Below, in pieces: positions 60,401-64,000 of a stretch of DNA of 64,000 bases. The notes under the pieces were generated by a model, which saw nothing but the letters and a program-made list of their open reading frames with translations, was not told the origin of the DNA and searched no databases. Each line of letters starts with the position of its first letter. Positions within the stretch are counted from its first letter, which is position 1. This DNA is from Sipunculus nudus (lineage: Eukaryota; Annelida; Sipuncula; Golfingiida; Sipunculidae). Position numbers and translations under genes: made by a program. The stretch lies in NCBI GenBank assembly GCA_026874595.1, contig CM049312.1:30073456-30137455 (forward strand), written 5' to 3'.

Positions 60401-61557
60401 GTGACCATTGATTAATGAGGTTTACTTTGTGCGCAGTCTCAACAAAGTGCCTCCGTCTCCCGTAGACCACACGGGGCAATATCTGGAAGCTACTATATAC
60501 TCGGCAATTTTTCGCCACATTTAGATATGCTACCATTCTTGCAAACATTGACCAGCGTCTAGTATGTACCTTTAACCCGATTCAATCAAAACCGCTGCCA
60601 ATAGCATTAAGAATAAATCTGCATGTGTCTTCTAATGATGCCGGTCTCATGCGAACCATTGCTGAATGTTTCATGCTTGCAGTCGGATTTCTGATTTACT
60701 GCTTGTACTAGACAAGAGCACATGAGAGAAACTGGGGTTCTTTCACGGAAACCATCTATTAACAGGAGCGGACAATATACAGACTTCTATAAACCCATGG
60801 GGTGTTTGAGGTGAGGAAGGTTAACTCCCGCTGATGTAAAATACAAATCCCTCACTTATTTCTTGTGCCTCACTTGAATCTTAAGCAGGCAAAAATTGTA
60901 CCTACAGCTTAGAGATATGGATTTATTTATTTATATTAAATGAACATATCCGTAGAAGAAATAGGGGATGATCATGGATTAGGTAATGGGAGAACATTTA
61001 TACTTCTCACATATGTTAAATTGGTGTAAACGTGTGAATTTAAATGTATAATTTTTTCAAGAATCTAAGACGGGGTTCAAGTAGCCACATGTTCGGCATT
61101 TCTTTTAAACACGCGGCAAAACCAAGATAATCCGAGGGATTCCGAGGATCGCGGAATAAAATTTGTGTACTTGGTATACCTGAGGACTCATTTAGAGCGT
61201 TCAAAAGCGTACATTCTAAATGTATAGTTATTGCCATTTTGACAATTTGACTTTTTGGAAAATTTCCGCTGAATTCAGACCCAAGTCACCATCTCTTATT
61301 TGATCTCTTATTTGATGAGTATACCATCAAGATTCAAACTGTTCACACTAATTTTAACGTGTTCACTGAGTGATGCCATGGGATTACGGTATGCGTGTGT
61401 CAGTGTTGGCCACATAGCGACGGGTCCTCCGTCCTCCAAAAAAAAAAAAACTGTCCAGGGCAGGTGCATGAAAATGTAAATAAATCTTCGATCATCAGTG
61501 CTTTTTCTTACAATCTTCTAAATGACTAAAAAAATTATGAAATTATTATTACACATT
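57470..61557. other. Four kilobases with no gene or repeat recognised
   Basis: No frame above background and no clear inverted or tandem structure. A G-rich to C-rich island is absent apart from the C-run at 58390. Confidence 0.45.
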
Positions 61558-61655
61558 ATACGTTATAGTATATAATATATTATATTCTATATGTTTGTAT
61601 TATATATGTTTGTATATATTGTATTAAACATACTTGTATATATTATATTAAATAT

Positions 61656-61700
<45 letters not shown>
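61558..61700. repeat. AT-rich TATATT / TA microsatellite tract
   Basis: Repeated TATATTATATT and TGTATATATT words lead into ~40 bp of TA. Confidence 0.85.
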
Positions 61701-61703
<3 letters not shown>

Positions 61704-61784
61704 GTGTCACTTTGTTTCAAAACGAGGGGATTTTCAACGAATGTTAAGAAATAGACGAAGTTGTTAGAAGCACATCCGAAGAGA

Positions 61785-61875
61785 AGGAGGGGGGGGGGGG
61801 GCTAGACCCCCTTCCTTTTTACGGACCTGAGATTTTCCTGGATCCCCCCATTCCAAAACCCTAGATCCGCCCCTG
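61785..61875. mobile_element. Truncated third copy of the GGATCC-TIR MITE
   Basis: Ends CTAGATCCGCCCCTG preceded by CCTGGATCCCCCCATTCC and a G-run. The other terminus is missing or too decayed to place. Confidence 0.45.
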
Positions 61876-61879
61876 TATG

Positions 61880-64000
61880 TGCTCGATGTCCGAGATGGCG
61901 GCCTCTGGTTGATAGCGTGACAGCATGGTGCTTTTTTTTTTACCTAGCGTTCCCCTGACCTGCCTCTGTACTCAAATCACTGCATGCGGACATAAATTAT
62001 TAATAGAATGAGGGCTCTAAATGGCTGTGGGTCAAGTGGGGCAACAACAGGATTAATGGGATACGTCTATGGGATTATTATATTTGAAGATATAGTCAGC
62101 GACATTTTTAGGTATGGATATATTTTCTTTCACTTTACAATTTTCCTATGTATGATTTGATAAATTACAAAATAGGAAACCCGGTCAATTTGTTAATAAA
62201 AGGATATTTCAATAACATCAAGATTACAAAGGAAAAGAAATACAAAACAACACAAGTAATAAATGTTAACTTTTGAGCGACGTTGCGTACAGACAAAAAT
62301 AACACATCAACATTACACATACAAATATCGTCTTCCTGTCATCTGTTCAGATCACGGGCGGCTTTGTTATCATTGTGGTATAATGGCAGGGGTGATGACC
62401 TTTTGGTCAAGCGGTCACAGGTTTGAATCCCTTAACCTCTTACATCTTCGCGCCCAGACCCTTAAAGGACATAATCAGGAGCAATATTAAGTTTTACTTT
62501 ATACGACCCAGGAGGACCAATAGGTACCGGGTTCTAAGACCGTATGCTGACTCTGTAGCGTCCAAAGAGTAACGCCACCGGGAAGTAATTTTTAAAGAAA
62601 AGCATAAAACCTAGCACGAATATAAAAGTTTTTGTAGTTTTCTAAAGTCGTACAACCCAGCATGTTTATTGTAGCATGATTATTGCAACATATTTTACCT
62701 TTGATGTTGTACCATGGAACCGGTTCTCTGATCCTGTCCACTTTGTTCTTATAACCCGTGTGGTAATTACAGGTTCAGGCGCGGGTTCAAAGATGTTTTC
62801 CCACATATAAGGTCACGGTGGCAGAATTAAGTGACCAAACGTGAAGAGCGTTATATGCACGTTATCATCGCTACGTGGCGGGCGTTCCGTGTACCACACT
62901 TCTCAGTAGACTAACTGTATAATGTATACAATATGCATTGTAGGGCCGTGAGGAGGAGGAAGGCGGGGTTGTAGGTTTAAACCCTTACTGGTAACGAAAC
63001 CTGTTTTGCATTGTTTTATAAAAACTTTCCAGGATTAAACCCTATACCAGGTGTTGTAAACTTATTTCAGGATATTGGTCCCAAAATGTGAATGGTAACC
63101 CCCTTCCCAGAATCCTAAATGCCCGCCTCTAATATATATATCCATTAGCAAGATAAATGTGAATAGAAACAGACATGTATTTCCATTTTCGTCAGAAGGC
63201 ATCATACTTAACGCATTGTTTATATTTAAGCAACTATTTACTTGTATATCGACCAGTTGCGCATAAACTGCTTCCACGGAACGTGGTATAGACATGTAAG
63301 ACCATTATATATGTTGGATATAAAATGCATATTTTAGTCAGGTACATGAAACAGTCTATGAAAAAAGAAAAACACTTATTACGAGTAGCTTGAAACACTT
63401 CATTTTAAACAAGATAAGGTAACCATGGTTACGGTTATATCAGTTTAATGTGTATCTGTCACCATGGAAACCATTCCCTAAATAATATATGATATGTTTA
63501 GATTGAACAGTCGGCAGGGTTCCACAAAGAAGCACTGAATTACTACCTAGGTACAATTACTCCGAGGGATAAAGTCGAAATGCATTACTTGATATATAAT
63601 ATTCTCATTCACATTAAAAAGACGAATATGGCGTAATTTGCAAGTTCGACCAGAAAAATATTTTATTATCAGTATTGCAAATCTCCGCCAGGCGGCAGAC
63701 TTAATCCTAATTTGGCCATGGGCTAAAATAGAGGTGTTGACCCTGAAATCCTAATTTATGTTTAGTGCAGTATCCATAAATCTTTACCTAGAAGAATACA
63801 CCCCGGTTTTTTAATGAGTGCCTAAGAGAAAATGTGATACATAAATTACACTGTAACAAACATAACAGACAGTTAAGTGATCGCGAGTTCCTGTGATAAC
63901 CTTTTTCCGGGGCCTCTAGTAAATATTCACTGCTAATTGAGCTGGGGTCACTCTCAGTGACGTACCACGACAGAGGTCGATTTTCGCATGGCACGCAGCT
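61880..64000. other. No gene seen; isolated X-box-like site near the end
   Basis: Contains GGTAACCATGGTTACGG at about 63419-63435 followed by CACCATGGAAACC near 63461, similar to the motif repeated in the arrays, but no array units. No convincing frame. Confidence 0.4.
62370..62440 (+). mobile_element. Possible second tRNA-like SINE head
   Basis: GGTTTGAATCC at 62420-62430 fits box B of RNA polymerase III promoters. A weak box A-like ATAATGGCAGGGG lies ~40 bp upstream. No cloverleaf could be drawn, so not a functional tRNA gene. Confidence 0.3.

Overview
The window looks like nuclear DNA from an invertebrate animal, most likely a mollusc (bivalve or gastropod). The reasons are spliced genes with GT-AG introns, C1q-domain genes with duplicated exons (a family greatly expanded in bivalves), a decayed L1/Tx1-type LINE, a tRNA-derived SINE, several TIR elements and long tandem arrays. 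Gene density is very low. There are no operons and no prokaryotic features. Most open frames in the window are chance frames in repeats.

Layout. 1-751: nothing recognised. 757-6215: three higher-order units of about 1.75-1.96 kb, built from ~330 bp subunits. 6216-8384: mostly single copy, with two inverted-repeat structures. 8385-9905: a ~365 bp satellite. About 10300-18070: the composite repeat family returns, with a 60/72 bp hairpin minisatellite (11915-12357) and three almost identical 1333 bp tandem copies (12358-16356). 18080-20540: older, degenerate tandem repeats. 21140-30255: an L1/Tx1-like LINE relic and inverted segments surrounding an orphan C1q-like exon (28305-28604, plus strand). 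31445-31632: a frameshifted copy of another C1q exon. 35300-36286: a recent ~494 bp tandem duplication. 36095-40908 (minus strand): the one convincing gene, a six-exon secreted protein of 519 residues with a signal peptide, a PAN/apple-like region, a Kazal-like cysteine cluster and three C1q-like modules, one per exon. 41000-64000: no convincing gene; it holds an 800 bp TA-flanked TIR element, hAT-like MITEs, microsatellites, degenerate minisatellites and a possible LTR.

The main story is a C1q-domain locus evolving by exon duplication, beside satellite-like arrays whose units repeat nuclear-receptor-type and X-box-type motifs. The exon model was built by hand from splice sites and phase continuity, and the parts agree: every intron is GT-AG, the phases match, the total is 1560 nt, and there is no internal stop. 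Functional statements about it are inferred from domain families.
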